Of a stretch of DNA of 64,000 bases, positions 17,196-26,117 are shown in pieces (positions within the stretch are counted from its first letter, which is position 1; each line of letters opens with the position of its first letter). Location of the stretch: the NCBI GenBank assembly GCA_002155105.1, contig MUZD01000004.1:1-64000 (forward strand), in the 5' to 3' direction. Made by a program: the position numbers and the translations under genes. Origin of the DNA: Sedimentibacter sp. SX930. Its GTDB lineage: Bacteria; Bacillota; Bacilli; Lactobacillales; Aerococcaceae. The notes beneath the pieces are model-generated. The model ran no database searches. It worked only from the letters and a program-made list of their open reading frames with translations, and had not been told where the DNA came from.

Positions 17196-18872
17196 ATGAA
17201 TATCAGCAACTTCCAAAAATACATCAATGATACCATCTTGGGTAGAGGCTATGATTACTATGTGGGCGGCCAAGTGGATGAGGAGTATGTCCGCAAAGGC
17301 GATACCTACATTTTTCGGGTGGAAGGAAGAGAAGCGTACGAAGTTTCAGTGGAGCTTGATGACTCGGGAGAGATCATCCATGCCGAATGCGATTGTCCTT
17401 ATGACCTTGGTCCCATCTGCAAACACAAAGCAGCGGTGTTTTTTCAGCTCGCGGAAATCATCAACAACGGGGACGTCAAATGGGATGCCAGGCAATCTCC
17501 GACTGAGCTGCCGGGAATCAAAGAGGTTCTGAATAAACTTCCTAAAGAGGAACTGATCAGGATCATAATGGAAATCGTCCCTAAAAATAAAACCTTGGAA
17601 GAAAGCCTGATCCTAAGATACTCTGATGGGAACAACGAGCAAGAGCTTAAACAAGTTACCAAGCTTATCCGGCGTATCGTGAATAAGTATGCCGGCAGAG
17701 GCGGATTTATAGCCTACGGAGAAATCAGCGATTATGTGGATGAGATGGTTGGTATCCTAGAAAAAGCTAGAAACACAGCGGACAGCTTATTGGCATTGGA
17801 AATCATTATCCTGGTCCTGCATGAAGCAATGGAAGCTTTCCAATACACGGATGATTCTGATGGCGAAATCGGTGGATTGGCTTCGGACTGCATTGAGGTG
17901 ATGGAAGAACTTGTCCTCGTGGAAAAAATTTCCGATAGCTCCTCAAATCAGAAGTTGTTCAACAGACTGTTGGAAGACAGCGATGACCACGCCTATGATG
18001 ATTGGCAGGAATACACAATCGATATTCTCCGATTGTGCGCGGAAGTCGCGGATACAGAAGCGTTGCGAGTACTGCTCAGAGCGAGGGTAATGGCCTATCT
18101 GGACAAATCTGACACTGATGGCTTCAGCACCTATTATGCAGCGCCCTTGCTGCAAATCCTGCACAGATTGATTGTTGTGTATGGAACGGATGCTGAAGCG
18201 TTGCAGTTCGAGGAGGAGAACAGCGCCCACGCATCCTTTCGGGAAATGTTGATTGAGAGAGCCAAAAAGGAAAATAACTTTGAAAAAGTCATCTCATTGG
18301 CAATTGACGGGGAAAAACAAGATGATTACTATGCAGGAAGAAAGCCTAAATGGAAAGAAATCCGCTATGATGCCTACAAAAAATTATCCTTAAAGGATGA
18401 ACAGGCACGATTAGCCAAGGAGATGCTCTTTGACGGCCATTTTGAATATTATCAGGAACTCAAGGATCTGAACACTGGGGACGAAAAAGAATTCTATGAT
18501 GAGTTGAAGGCAAAATTGAAAAAGGATACCCGTTGGCAAGCGAAGAGCATGTATATAAATCTCATTGAACAGGAAGAAGACACGGATGAAGTCATGGCGT
18601 ATGTCAGGGAGAATCCTCAGTACATAGCGAGATATGCAGAGCTTTTGAAAGACCATTATGCGGATGAAGTGGATGTGCTCTATTCGAATCACATAAGATC
18701 CGCTGCCCATTCATCCTCAAAAAGAAGCGCCTACCAAGATGTCTGTAGCCTCATCAGACGATACAAAAACATCGCCGGAAAAGCCAACGCTGCAGAATTA
18801 GTGAACGAACTGCTTGTCCTCTACAAGAAAAAGCGAGCTTTTGTGGATGAGCTGAGCAAGCTGAATTTCTGA
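17196..18872 (+). CDS. SWIM zinc-finger domain protein
   Basis: 558 residues. A SWIM zinc finger lies near the N-terminus: C65-x-C67 and C75-x-H77 (CDCPYD then ICKHKAA), matching CxCxnCxH. The rest is soluble, helical and repeat-like, with acidic stretches and a C-terminal region (SSKRSAYQDVCSLIRRYK) seen in related uncharacterised SWIM proteins. SWIM domains bind DNA or proteins; in bacteria they occur next to helicases, but no helicase gene is adjacent here. GAGGAGGGAG precedes the ATG. Preceded by a hairpin, so probably its own transcript. Confidence 0.8.
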   Translation: MNISNFQKYINDTILGRGYDYYVGGQVDEEYVRKGDTYIFRVEGREAYEVSVELDDSGEIIHAECDCPYDLGPICKHKAAVFFQLAEIINNGDVKWDARQSPTELPGIKEVLNKLPKEELIRIIMEIVPKNKTLEESLILRYSDGNNEQELKQVTKLIRRIVNKYAGRGGFIAYGEISDYVDEMVGILEKARNTADSLLALEIIILVLHEAMEAFQYTDDSDGEIGGLASDCIEVMEELVLVEKISDSSSNQKLFNRLLEDSDDHAYDDWQEYTIDILRLCAEVADTEALRVLLRARVMAYLDKSDTDGFSTYYAAPLLQILHRLIVVYGTDAEALQFEEENSAHASFREMLIERAKKENNFEKVISLAIDGEKQDDYYAGRKPKWKEIRYDAYKKLSLKDEQARLAKEMLFDGHFEYYQELKDLNTGDEKEFYDELKAKLKKDTRWQAKSMYINLIEQEEDTDEVMAYVRENPQYIARYAELLKDHYADEVDVLYSNHIRSAAHSSSKRSAYQDVCSLIRRYKNIAGKANAAELVNELLVLYKKKRAFVDELSKLNF

Positions 18873-18987
18873 ATGTCCCTGAGTCCTGTTCCATACTTAC
18901 CTTTTTGTGCATAATTTACAACTTCAAAATTCGTGCTAGACTGATGATAAGAACAGCACAAATCATTCATGTAAAGGGGAATAAAGT

Positions 18988-19593
18988 ATGAACATAGCTA
19001 TGAAAGCTGAAAATTTTATCGCAGTTAATTCCTTTATCAACAACCTCGATTTTGACGGAACCGAAGTGCTTAGGGTCATAAAAGATCCGAAAATCAAAGC
19101 TTTTGATGAACCGACATATGCAAGAGTAATCGGTACTAACTTCAAGAACGGCACGATCGAAGTGAAGGTTTTGAGCCGTCTTTTGCCGGACGCGCCTGAA
19201 TTCGCCAGAGGCTTCCTCGGCATTGCATTCCGCATCGATGAAAATAATGAGCGTTTTGAATCGCTGTATATTCGCCCAACGAACGGCAGGAATGAAAATC
19301 AATTGAGAAGGAACCGCTCCACACAATATTTCTCTTACCCTGACTACAAATTCGACCGATTCAGAGCCGAAAGCCCTGGGGAGTACGAGTCCTACGCCGA
19401 CATGGGTCTTGATGAATGGATCGACCTGAAAGTTAAAGTGGATGGCGAACATGCGGAATTGTACGTGAACAATTCGAAGTATCCCGTATTGGTGGTCAAT
19501 GACCTGAAACACGGACCGGATGCGGAAGGCGCCATCGCACTATGGGTCGAGGAGTGGACGGAAGGATTTTTCAAGGACTTGAAGGTTTATTGA
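18988..19593 (+). CDS. DUF1080/LamG-like (concanavalin-A-fold) protein
   Basis: 201 residues, cytoplasmic because no signal peptide is visible. The pattern of short beta strands with GTIEVKVLSRLLPDAPEFARGFLGIAFRI split over strands, then ESLYIRPTNGR, SVQYFS-like QYFSYPDYKFD, and HAELYVNNSKYPVLVVNDL fits the concanavalin-A-like jelly-roll of DUF1080 and LamG-type proteins. Those bind or cleave glycans, but no catalytic pair can be pointed out. AAAGGGG precedes the ATG. It converges with the following minus-strand gene with no gap. Confidence 0.55.
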   Translation: MNIAMKAENFIAVNSFINNLDFDGTEVLRVIKDPKIKAFDEPTYARVIGTNFKNGTIEVKVLSRLLPDAPEFARGFLGIAFRIDENNERFESLYIRPTNGRNENQLRRNRSTQYFSYPDYKFDRFRAESPGEYESYADMGLDEWIDLKVKVDGEHAELYVNNSKYPVLVVNDLKHGPDAEGAIALWVEEWTEGFFKDLKVY

Positions 19594-19881
19594 TCATTTT
19601 CCGTTTCGGTCGTGCCCTTTCATCATCATCGGCATCATCACGAACATCATGATCGGACAGATAAGCGGTGCGATGCTCAGCAGGATTCCTTGATAGCCAA
19701 TCAACGGCAAGCCGAACAGCAGCAAGAGCGGCAGTCCACAACACAAGGCCAAGTGGAGAAAGTGGTTTTTGTGGCTGTGCTTCGATGCTTTTGCATCGTT
19801 GTGGTCAGGGTTATTTTGTTGATCAGTGGAGTCAGTCGATAGATTCTTTTCTTCTGAGTCGTTATTTTTGCAACAATTCAT
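19594..19881 (-). CDS. Small Cys/His/Met-rich membrane protein
   Basis: 95 residues. A polar N-terminus starts with MNCCKNN and carries several His and Asp; two hydrophobic segments (about 42-60 and 63-85) follow, the second with a Met-rich end (MMFVMMPMMMKGH). Cys, His and Met in a small membrane protein suggest metal contact, but this is inference from composition only. Start set at 19881 because AAGGAG lies 9 bases upstream; the ATG three codons earlier is fused to the RBS. It faces the DUF1080-like gene tail to tail and diverges from the ADP-ribosylglycohydrolase gene. Confidence 0.55.
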   Translation of the reverse strand: MNCCKNNDSEEKNLSTDSTDQQNNPDHNDAKASKHSHKNHFLHLALCCGLPLLLLFGLPLIGYQGILLSIAPLICPIMMFVMMPMMMKGHDRNGK

Positions 19882-20004
19882 AGGGTTCATCTCCTTATTA
19901 ACTTTAATTAATATAGTTATACACTTTCAATGTGTGGATGATATGGATATGCTATTTTTTTTCAATCATGTTGGATGGACCAAGTGAGAAATGGAGGGAT
20001 TCCT

Positions 20005-20844
20005 ATGTTGGGTGCAATCATTGGGGACATCGTCGGCTCCCGTTTTGAGTGGGATAATCACAAGGACAAGCATTTTGAACTGTTTACGGAGGACTGCCGG
20101 ATGACGGACGACAGCATCATGACACTCGCGGTCGCCAAGGCGCTTATGGAAACCGAGAAGGCGCTGGAATCCGTGGCCGATGGGCAGGAATGGAACAACG
20201 ATTATTATGACTTGTTGGAGAAAATGAGCATCCAGTATATGCAAGCGTTCGGCCGCCGCTATCCCGATTGCGGCTTCAGCCGGGCTTTCTACCAATGGAT
20301 AGTCAGCGAAGATCCTCAGCCATACAACAGTTACGGCAACGGCGCGGCCATGCGGATCAGCCCGGTTGCGTATGTCGGCAGAACGGAAAAGGAGATTCAG
20401 AGTCTATCAAAAACCGTAACAGGTGTGTCGCACAACCACGCAGAGGGATTGAAGGGCGCAGAGGCTACGGCTACAGCAATCTTTTTGGCGCGATCAGGTT
20501 CATCCAAAGACGAACTCAGAAACAGGATTGCGGAAAATTACTACCCGCTGGATTTCACACTGGATGGAATCAGGGACTCCTACCGCTTCACAACGGATTG
20601 CCAAGCGACGGTTCCCCAAGCAATCAAAGCCTTCTCGGAATCCACTTCGTTTGAGGATGCCATCCGCAATGCGGTTTCGCTAGGCGGGGACAGCGATACG
20701 CTGGCCGCCATTGCAGGTGCGATCGCGGAAGCCCATTACGGCATTCCCGAAGACATCAAAAAGAGAGCCCTAAGCTATTTCGACGAGCGACAGTTTTCAG
20801 TGTATGAGGAATGGATTCAGTTTATTAAAACCAAAAATGAGTAA
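20005..20844 (+). CDS. ADP-ribosylglycohydrolase family protein
   Basis: 279 residues of the DraG/ARH fold. The metal-binding motifs are visible: GDIVGSRFEW at the N-terminus, MTDDSIMT (residues about 33-40, the TDD ligands) and GGDSDTLAAIAGAIAEA near the C-terminus, whose D-x-D supplies the second metal ligands. Such enzymes use two Mg or Mn ions to remove ADP-ribose from proteins or small molecules in the cytoplasm. Start at 20005 because GGAGGGA is 5 bases upstream. No ADP-ribosyltransferase gene is adjacent. Monocistronic, followed by a strong terminator. Confidence 0.85.
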   Translation: MLGAIIGDIVGSRFEWDNHKDKHFELFTEDCRMTDDSIMTLAVAKALMETEKALESVADGQEWNNDYYDLLEKMSIQYMQAFGRRYPDCGFSRAFYQWIVSEDPQPYNSYGNGAAMRISPVAYVGRTEKEIQSLSKTVTGVSHNHAEGLKGAEATATAIFLARSGSSKDELRNRIAENYYPLDFTLDGIRDSYRFTTDCQATVPQAIKAFSESTSFEDAIRNAVSLGGDSDTLAAIAGAIAEAHYGIPEDIKKRALSYFDERQFSVYEEWIQFIKTKNE

Positions 20845-20847
20845 CCA

Positions 20848-20892
20848 AAAGGAAAGCCTGTGGATCAATTGTTGATCTGCAGGCTTTCCTTT
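20848..20892 (+). terminator. Rho-independent terminator
   Basis: AAAGGAAAGCCTG pairs with CAGGCTTTCCTTT across a GATCA/TGATC inner stem. Long, nearly perfect stem, active in both directions. Confidence 0.8.
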
Positions 20893-21022
20893 GTCGTGCA
20901 TCCGGTTTGCGTGCTCACTCCGTTTCCGTAAGAGACTTATCCACAAATGTAACAATGAGGGCACTAATTCAATGTAAGAAAGCTCTTTGTTGCATATTGG
21001 AATTAACTATTTTTTCACAAAA

Positions 21023-21076
21023 TTTACAAATAACATAAATGCTGTTAACAAGAAAATTACATTCGAGGAGTACACT
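21023..21076 (+). promoter_or_regulatory. PhoP-box-like repeat array and promoter of phoA
   Basis: TTTACA (21023), CATAAA (21034), TTAACA (21045) and ATTACA (21056) start exactly 11 bases apart, the phase of PhoP binding repeats (TTAACA-type) known in Bacillus and Streptococcus. A plausible -10, TACACT, lies at 21071-21076. The array covers the -20 to -55 zone, as in PhoP-activated promoters that lack a good -35. The gap 20845-21141 holds no gene. Confidence 0.6.
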
Positions 21077-21141
21077 GAAATAGAAAGCGAAAGAAACAAG
21101 CAAGTTATTTTTGGGTATGCGATATGAGGAGGAATTGGAAA

Positions 21142-22536
21142 ATGGTAAACAGAAGAATCAGAAGAACAATTACGGCAGCTTTGATGGCAGGGGTTATGAG
21201 TACAGCGGCGGTTGTTCCGGTCATGGCTGCCTCAAACAACGATGCTAATTTGACTGGCAACGGCAAAGATGTCAAGAATGTCATTCTGATGATTTCCGAT
21301 GGCTGGGGATATAACCAAATTTTAGCGACGGATTACTATACCGAAGGGAAGGCAGGCACGCAAGTCTACGAAAACTTCCCGACACAATTGGCTTTGAGCA
21401 CGTATTCGTTGGGAGACCAAACGACGGAAGACAATGCTGACGGCGTGTATGACCCTGCTACTGCGTGGGAAAATTTCAACACATTGATGAACAACCCAAC
21501 TGACTCTGCCGCTGCGGGTACAGCGATGTCAACCGGAGTGAAAACCTATGATGCCGCAATCGGTGTCGATGAGCAACCAGTAGATTTGACGCATATGACA
21601 GAAAATTTCGAAGCGCAAGGCAAAGCTACGGGTGTGGTCAGTTCTGTGGAATTCAGCCATGCGACGCCAGCAAGTTTTGTGGCGCATCACGAGAGCCGCA
21701 ATGATTACAGCATTTTGGCGAATGAAATGATCAAGGATAGCGCTACTGACGTCATCATGGGTGCCGGAAATCCGCTTTATACCGATAATGGTGATGCTGC
21801 AGCTACGCCGAACTACAGATATGTAGGTGGAGTAGCTACGTGGAACGGATTGGTTGACGGTTCATTGGATGTTTCCGATGCGGACGGCGACGGGATTGAT
21901 GATGCCTGGACACTTATCCAAAGCAAAGCGGAGTTCGAAGCGCTTCAAACCGGTGAAACTGCAAGCCGCGTCATCGGCGTTCCGGAAGTCTATACGACTT
22001 TGCAGCAAGCCAGAGGTGGGGATGTGCAAGCCAATGCTTATGCAGTAGAGCAAAACAGCAACGTGCCTGGACTTGACGTGATGGCGACAGGCGCTTTGAA
22101 CGTCCTGGACAATGACGAAGACGGATTCTTCCTGATGGTCGAAGGCGGAGCGATCGACTGGGCAGGGCATGCCAACCAGAGCGGACGCCTGATCGAAGAA
22201 CAAGCAGCCTTCAATGATTCTGTAGAAGCTGTCTACGAATGGGTAGAAGAAAACAGCAACTGGGGCGAAACGCTGCTGATTGTTACCGGAGACCATGAGA
22301 CCGGCTATCTGACGGGAACAAAAGGCGTGTATGATGAAGTGGTGAACAACGGAACAGGCGTGATGCCGACGATGGCATGGAATTCCGGGAACCATACCAA
22401 CCAACTGGTTCCATTCTTTGCGAAGGGTGCAGGGGCAGAAATCTTCAAGAAAGTTGCCGACGAAACGGATACTGTTAGGGGCGCATACTTGGATAACACG
22501 GAAATTTCCGAAGTCATCCGCACGCTGATCGACTAA
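21142..22536 (+). CDS. phoA: Secreted alkaline phosphatase
   Basis: 464 residues including a signal peptide: basic start MVNRRIRR, hydrophobic core about 9-27 and a likely cut after VMAA (residue 30). The mature enzyme shows metal-binding D53 in MISDGWG, the nucleophile S122 in PTDSAAAGTAMSTG, the EGGAIDWAGH segment and the GDHETG metal site, which together define an alkaline phosphatase of the E. coli PhoA/Bacillus PhoA-PhoB superfamily. It releases phosphate from organic phosphoesters outside the membrane. Start at 21142 because AGGAGG lies 9 bases upstream; an ATG 18 bases earlier is upstream of that site. A PhoP-box-like array upstream predicts induction by phosphate limitation. Confidence 0.93.
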   Translation: MVNRRIRRTITAALMAGVMSTAAVVPVMAASNNDANLTGNGKDVKNVILMISDGWGYNQILATDYYTEGKAGTQVYENFPTQLALSTYSLGDQTTEDNADGVYDPATAWENFNTLMNNPTDSAAAGTAMSTGVKTYDAAIGVDEQPVDLTHMTENFEAQGKATGVVSSVEFSHATPASFVAHHESRNDYSILANEMIKDSATDVIMGAGNPLYTDNGDAAATPNYRYVGGVATWNGLVDGSLDVSDADGDGIDDAWTLIQSKAEFEALQTGETASRVIGVPEVYTTLQQARGGDVQANAYAVEQNSNVPGLDVMATGALNVLDNDEDGFFLMVEGGAIDWAGHANQSGRLIEEQAAFNDSVEAVYEWVEENSNWGETLLIVTGDHETGYLTGTKGVYDEVVNNGTGVMPTMAWNSGNHTNQLVPFFAKGAGAEIFKKVADETDTVRGAYLDNTEISEVIRTLID

Positions 22537-22560
22537 TAGAACTTAGCTGAAGGCTTTCCC

Positions 22561-22597
22561 AAAAGGGTGCTGTCTCAATGTGAGGCAGTCCCTTTTT
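22561..22597 (+). terminator. phoA terminator
   Basis: GGGTGCTGTCTCA against TGAGGCAGTCCC with a T-run. A second, weaker hairpin of related sequence (GAGCCGTCTCA / TGAGATAGCTTC) follows at 22642-22680; the rest of the gap to 22839 holds only the promoter at 22731. Confidence 0.7.
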
Positions 22598-22727
22598 CCG
22601 CCCAGATTATGTCGCAGAATGCGAGCGCATATAAATAGATGGAGCCGTCTCAAATTAAAATGAGATAGCTTCTTTTCTTTGGTTTGGGTCATAGCAAGGT
22701 ATCAGAAGTACAGCTGAATACATAAAG

Positions 22728-22736
22728 TGGTATAAT
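22728..22736 (+). promoter_or_regulatory. Extended -10 promoter of the hydrolase gene
   Basis: TGGTATAAT, the extended TGnTATAAT form, about 100 bases before the hydrolase start. Confidence 0.5.
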
Positions 22737-22839
22737 AATCTTGTAAATAATGAGCCTTGTTTTGGATTTTTAATCCATAGCTTCTGTGCAAAGAAGGGTA
22801 CCTTCCTTTCGCAAAACGAATATGAGGAGAGTCTTTGTC

Positions 22840-23586
22840 ATGAAATTCCACGAGTTCGGGAACAAAAACCAAGCTACTGTCATGCTTATCCATGGCCTTG
22901 GGACTACATGGGAGAAGAGCTTCGGTAAAGTGATTCCCTTGCTGACGCCTCATTATTTTGTCGTTGCTGTCGGGCTCGATGGGCATAATCCAGAAGAAAA
23001 ATCGGATTATATCAATGGGGAAAAAGAAGCCGAGGAGGTCGAAAAATATATTCAAAATAATCTTGGTGGAAAAATAGATGTGATTTATGCCTCATCTTTG
23101 GGTTGTATCCCCGCGCTCTTGACGGCCTACCACCGTAACGTGACAGTCAGTAATATTATTCTGGACGGTACAGCCGATATGTCGCTTGGTCTATTCAATA
23201 AACCGGCCTCAAAAGTTGCCGGATGGTTTGGCAAAAAAATCATCACAGGAAAGATGAACTGGTTTCTGAAACTGGGAGGCATCACGCCCGAGATGCTGCA
23301 AACATTTCTGTATCCCGGAATCTCCAGAATGACCATGAAAAACGCCTTCTATGACGCGGCCTCGATGTTCAACCAGATCGATAAAATGGAGCCCTATCAA
23401 GCCGTCCGGGTAGCCTGTTGGTATGGCAGCAAGGAAAAGTTGGCTGCGAGAGGTGCGAAAAAAATCAGAAAAGCATTCCCGAACGGCAAAGACACGCTCT
23501 TTGAAGACTTTGGACATGGTGAAATCCTACTTCATCCAGAGCAATTCTGCAAAGAAATGCAACGTTTTTTGAAAGCAATCGTTTAA
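22840..23586 (+). CDS. Alpha/beta hydrolase
   Basis: 248 residues with the alpha/beta-hydrolase order: oxyanion segment LIHGLGTTW at 16-24, nucleophile elbow YASSLGC with Ser86, and a late histidine in DFGHGEIL. The elbow has Ala in place of the first Gly (A-x-S-x-G), which is seen in several members. No signal peptide, so cytoplasmic; substrate unknown. The start is placed at 22840 because GAGGAGAG lies upstream and the earlier in-frame ATG has none. The lipoprotein gene follows after 45 bases. Confidence 0.8.
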   Translation: MKFHEFGNKNQATVMLIHGLGTTWEKSFGKVIPLLTPHYFVVAVGLDGHNPEEKSDYINGEKEAEEVEKYIQNNLGGKIDVIYASSLGCIPALLTAYHRNVTVSNIILDGTADMSLGLFNKPASKVAGWFGKKIITGKMNWFLKLGGITPEMLQTFLYPGISRMTMKNAFYDAASMFNQIDKMEPYQAVRVACWYGSKEKLAARGAKKIRKAFPNGKDTLFEDFGHGEILLHPEQFCKEMQRFLKAIV

Positions 23587-23631
23587 TAGACAGTGGCAGT
23601 AAGCAACAGTTGCCGAAAGGGTGGAATAGCA

Positions 23632-24618
23632 ATGAAACAGAGACTGATCATTGGATTATTGTTTTCGATCTTATTATTGGGTGGATGCAATGCATGGGAT
23701 AAAGCATACGAAGAAGCAGGATCAGCTAGTTTTACAGTTGCGTCGATTACTGGGCCTGCTGCGCTGGGATTCGTCAAGGCGATGGAACCAAGCATCGATC
23801 CTCAAGTGAGGCTAGGGGACACGGTGCAGTACTCTTTCGAAGAGGATGAGGAAGCGATTTATGCGCAACTGCTGGAAGGTAAAGCTGATATGGCAGTTGT
23901 ACCCACAGAAACTGCCGCGAAGCTCTATCGTGAGGGTGCCGGATACCAATTGGCGGCTGTTAATACAGGCGGGTACCTCTATCTTTTGTCAACTGATGAG
24001 TCAATCAATGCTGTTTCTGACCTCAAAGGGAAAACTATTACGATTGTAGGAGAGGGATCAACTGCTGACGTTGTTATTAGACAGTTGTTGATTCAAGCTG
24101 GCCTCGATCCGGATAATGATTTGACCCTAACATATGCTGAAAGTGTAGAGACAGCGATGGGAAACGTTGCAAATAGTGACCTCATCCTGTTATCTGAGCC
24201 AGGGGTGACCGATTTGTTGGATGAAAACAGCGACTTCAGCATTGCTTTGGATATCCAGGAAGAATGGATGAGGATCAACGAGGATGGGATGCCATTGCCT
24301 TTGACATGCTTGATCGTTAAGAAGGAAATTCCTATTGCCAGAGCAGAAGAATGGGGTTTGTTTGTCGAGGATTATAAGGATTCCATCGAGTGGATAAACA
24401 GCAATCCAGCTGAAACGGCCGAACTGCTTGATAATCATGAAGTCGGGATCACGAAAGAACAGGCCGAGGGAGTGATTTCCCGCAGCAATTTGGATTATTG
24501 GGATGCAGCAAACTCCAAACAAACAGTAGAAAAATACCTGAGCCTATTTTTGGATGCGGAAGCCGACGGAACCGTAGAAAGCCTACCTGATGCAGCATTC
24601 TATCTGACGGAAGAATAA
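23632..24618 (+). CDS. NMT1-type solute-binding lipoprotein (orphan)
   Basis: 328 residues. A lipoprotein signal with lipobox LLGGC (cysteine at 19) anchors it outside the membrane. The mature part has periplasmic-binding-protein type II features of the NMT1/ThiY/SsuA group: GPAALGFVKAME, the LEGKADMAVVPTETAA segment, LKGKTITIVGEGSTADVVIR and WINSNPAETAELLDNHEVGITKEQ split across helices. Relatives deliver aromatic sulfonates, thiamine precursors or similar ligands to ABC importers. No permease or ATPase gene is next to it. A small membrane protein gene follows after 13 bases with an ideal RBS. Confidence 0.8.
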   Translation: MKQRLIIGLLFSILLLGGCNAWDKAYEEAGSASFTVASITGPAALGFVKAMEPSIDPQVRLGDTVQYSFEEDEEAIYAQLLEGKADMAVVPTETAAKLYREGAGYQLAAVNTGGYLYLLSTDESINAVSDLKGKTITIVGEGSTADVVIRQLLIQAGLDPDNDLTLTYAESVETAMGNVANSDLILLSEPGVTDLLDENSDFSIALDIQEEWMRINEDGMPLPLTCLIVKKEIPIARAEEWGLFVEDYKDSIEWINSNPAETAELLDNHEVGITKEQAEGVISRSNLDYWDAANSKQTVEKYLSLFLDAEADGTVESLPDAAFYLTEE

Positions 24619-24631
24619 GGAGGAAACTATC

Positions 24632-24913
24632 ATGAAAATGCAGTTTTGGTCCAAAACGACAACCGGGAAATGGGCAGCGGGTCTGACTTTGGCCTTTATC
24701 GTGCTGATGTCTTTAAAAATGATTGGGCTTGGTGCTGCAATCAGGCTCCCGTTGCCTTCACCTGCGCTTGCGTTGATGGGAGTGATTGGTTTCATTATGG
24801 GATTGATAGCCGTCATAAAATATAAGGACAGAGCCTTGTTGACGTTGCTGTCCATTCCTGTAGGGTTAATCATCATCGCATGGACAATTGCTGAGATTGC
24901 TTTCCCGCACTGA
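24632..24913 (+). CDS. Small three-TM membrane protein (paralogue at 32216)
   Basis: 93 residues with three hydrophobic segments (about 14-32, 41-62 and 67-88) and an N-terminal TTTGKWAAGLTLAFIVL motif. The same motif, S/T-x-x-GKWA-x-GLT-x-A-x-IV, starts the 87-residue protein at 32216, so the two are paralogues. AAGGAGG precedes the ATG. It follows the NMT1-like lipoprotein in the same operon. Function unknown; no known family recognised. Confidence 0.6.
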   Translation: MKMQFWSKTTTGKWAAGLTLAFIVLMSLKMIGLGAAIRLPLPSPALALMGVIGFIMGLIAVIKYKDRALLTLLSIPVGLIIIAWTIAEIAFPH

Positions 24914-24942
24914 TGCATCGTTATCCGAAAATCATATCGAGT

Positions 24943-24975
24943 GAAGACGTCCTTGTTCAGGGCGTCTTCTTTATT
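24943..24975 (+). terminator. Rho-independent terminator
   Basis: GAAGACGTCC pairs with GGGCGTCTTC, then T-rich sequence. It closes the hydrolase-lipoprotein group. Confidence 0.7.
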
Positions 24976-25031
24976 TGCCCTTTGTAATACCTTTACGATG
25001 GATAGCTATACAGGATTCACTGGTGGCAGTA

Positions 25032-25064
25032 TGGTATAATGTGGTCGAAAATAACGGTTACAAA
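25032..25064 (+). promoter_or_regulatory. Extended -10 promoter with conserved CGGTTACAAA leader
   Basis: TGGTATAAT at 25032-25040, then CGGTTACAAA at 25055-25064. The promoter at 30855 has the same two elements with the same 14-base spacing. Confidence 0.5.
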
Positions 25065-25125
25065 AAGAGGACAGTCGCTTAGGTCTGTTTGCAGGGTGCT
25101 GAATTTGGGAATGAGGAGCAATATT

Positions 25126-25626
25126 ATGGAATCATTAAATGAATGTATAATGGAATATACTGCGCAGTTAAGAAAAGGGCAGATTCAGAAAGCTTACAAA
25201 GGAATCCTGACATTTATGTCAGAACTACGCTCCTACCTGGAAAGCGGGTACCCAGATTATACTGCCGGCAGCTTATATTCTGGATACATGGATATGACGT
25301 ATTTTGCTTTTACACCCCCTGATTTAAAAAATAAGAAGCTGAAAATAGCCGTAGTCTATTTGCATGAAAAAGGCGTGTTTGAGGTTTGGTTAGCTGGAAA
25401 TAACAGAAAAATTCAGGCCGAGTACATCGCGTTGATGAGCCATGAAAATATTGGTAAATATAAATTATCGCAGGCTATTCCGGGAGTTGATTCCATTATA
25501 GAATCGATTCTGGTTGAGAAGCCGGCTTTTGACCATCCTGAGGCACTGAAGCAGGAGATTGAAAAAATGACGATGGCATTCGTAAAGGATATGATTTCTA
25601 TTCTGGATGAACCAAAAAGGGTTTGA
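25126..25626 (+). CDS. Conserved hypothetical protein (DUF7000-like)
   Basis: 166 residues, soluble and with no signal. It opens with ESLNECIMEYTAQLRKGQ and contains YPDYTAGSLYSGYMDMTYFAF, which I recall from an uncharacterised Firmicutes family (I believe DUF7000); this link is from memory. GAGGAG lies before the ATG at 25126; the frame is open further upstream but without a site. It starts a transcript that may include the next membrane protein gene (33 bases later). Confidence 0.6.
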   Translation: MESLNECIMEYTAQLRKGQIQKAYKGILTFMSELRSYLESGYPDYTAGSLYSGYMDMTYFAFTPPDLKNKKLKIAVVYLHEKGVFEVWLAGNNRKIQAEYIALMSHENIGKYKLSQAIPGVDSIIESILVEKPAFDHPEALKQEIEKMTMAFVKDMISILDEPKRV

Positions 25627-25659
25627 TAAGCGGATATAAGGATCGGAGCTGAATGGACT

Positions 25660-26088
25660 ATGAATAAAAAGTCTGGAGTAATTAAGGAAGGAATACTGGT
25701 TACAATCGCGAGCCTGCTTACTTTGGCAGTAGCATTTATGCTGTATTTTCTGATCTTCATGATTTTTGAATCCTTTGTAAATCAGGATGGTTCCTATGGT
25801 TTTGTGTCACTATTGCGCGTTGGGTATGGGATTATTTGGCTTGGCCTATGTTTGATCGTGTATCGTACGACGATAAACGACTTGCTTAAAGCTAGCGTGC
25901 TGGCTGCTTCACTTACCACGTTTATGGTAGGAATTGGCGTACAATTATATGAAAGTCCCATTATTGTGGGGTTGATCCTGTTATTGGTTGCTTCAACAAG
26001 TATATTTCTGCTTCATAAAATGAAACAGAAATGGTATCACTACTATGCTATTGTAATTTCCATCATTGCCGCATTATTTTATTTATAA
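25660..26088 (+). CDS. Hypothetical four-TM membrane protein
   Basis: 142 residues with four to five hydrophobic segments (about 10-38, 49-68, 76-95, 98-116 and 124-141) and few charged residues. The family is not recognised and no motif is visible. GGAG lies 12 bases before the ATG, a weak site. It is between the DUF7000-like gene and the GyrI-like gene. Confidence 0.5.
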   Translation: MNKKSGVIKEGILVTIASLLTLAVAFMLYFLIFMIFESFVNQDGSYGFVSLLRVGYGIIWLGLCLIVYRTTINDLLKASVLAASLTTFMVGIGVQLYESPIIVGLILLLVASTSIFLLHKMKQKWYHYYAIVISIIAALFYL

Positions 26089-26117
26089 CCCATTCGAACT
26101 AAGGGAGGAAAAAGAAA

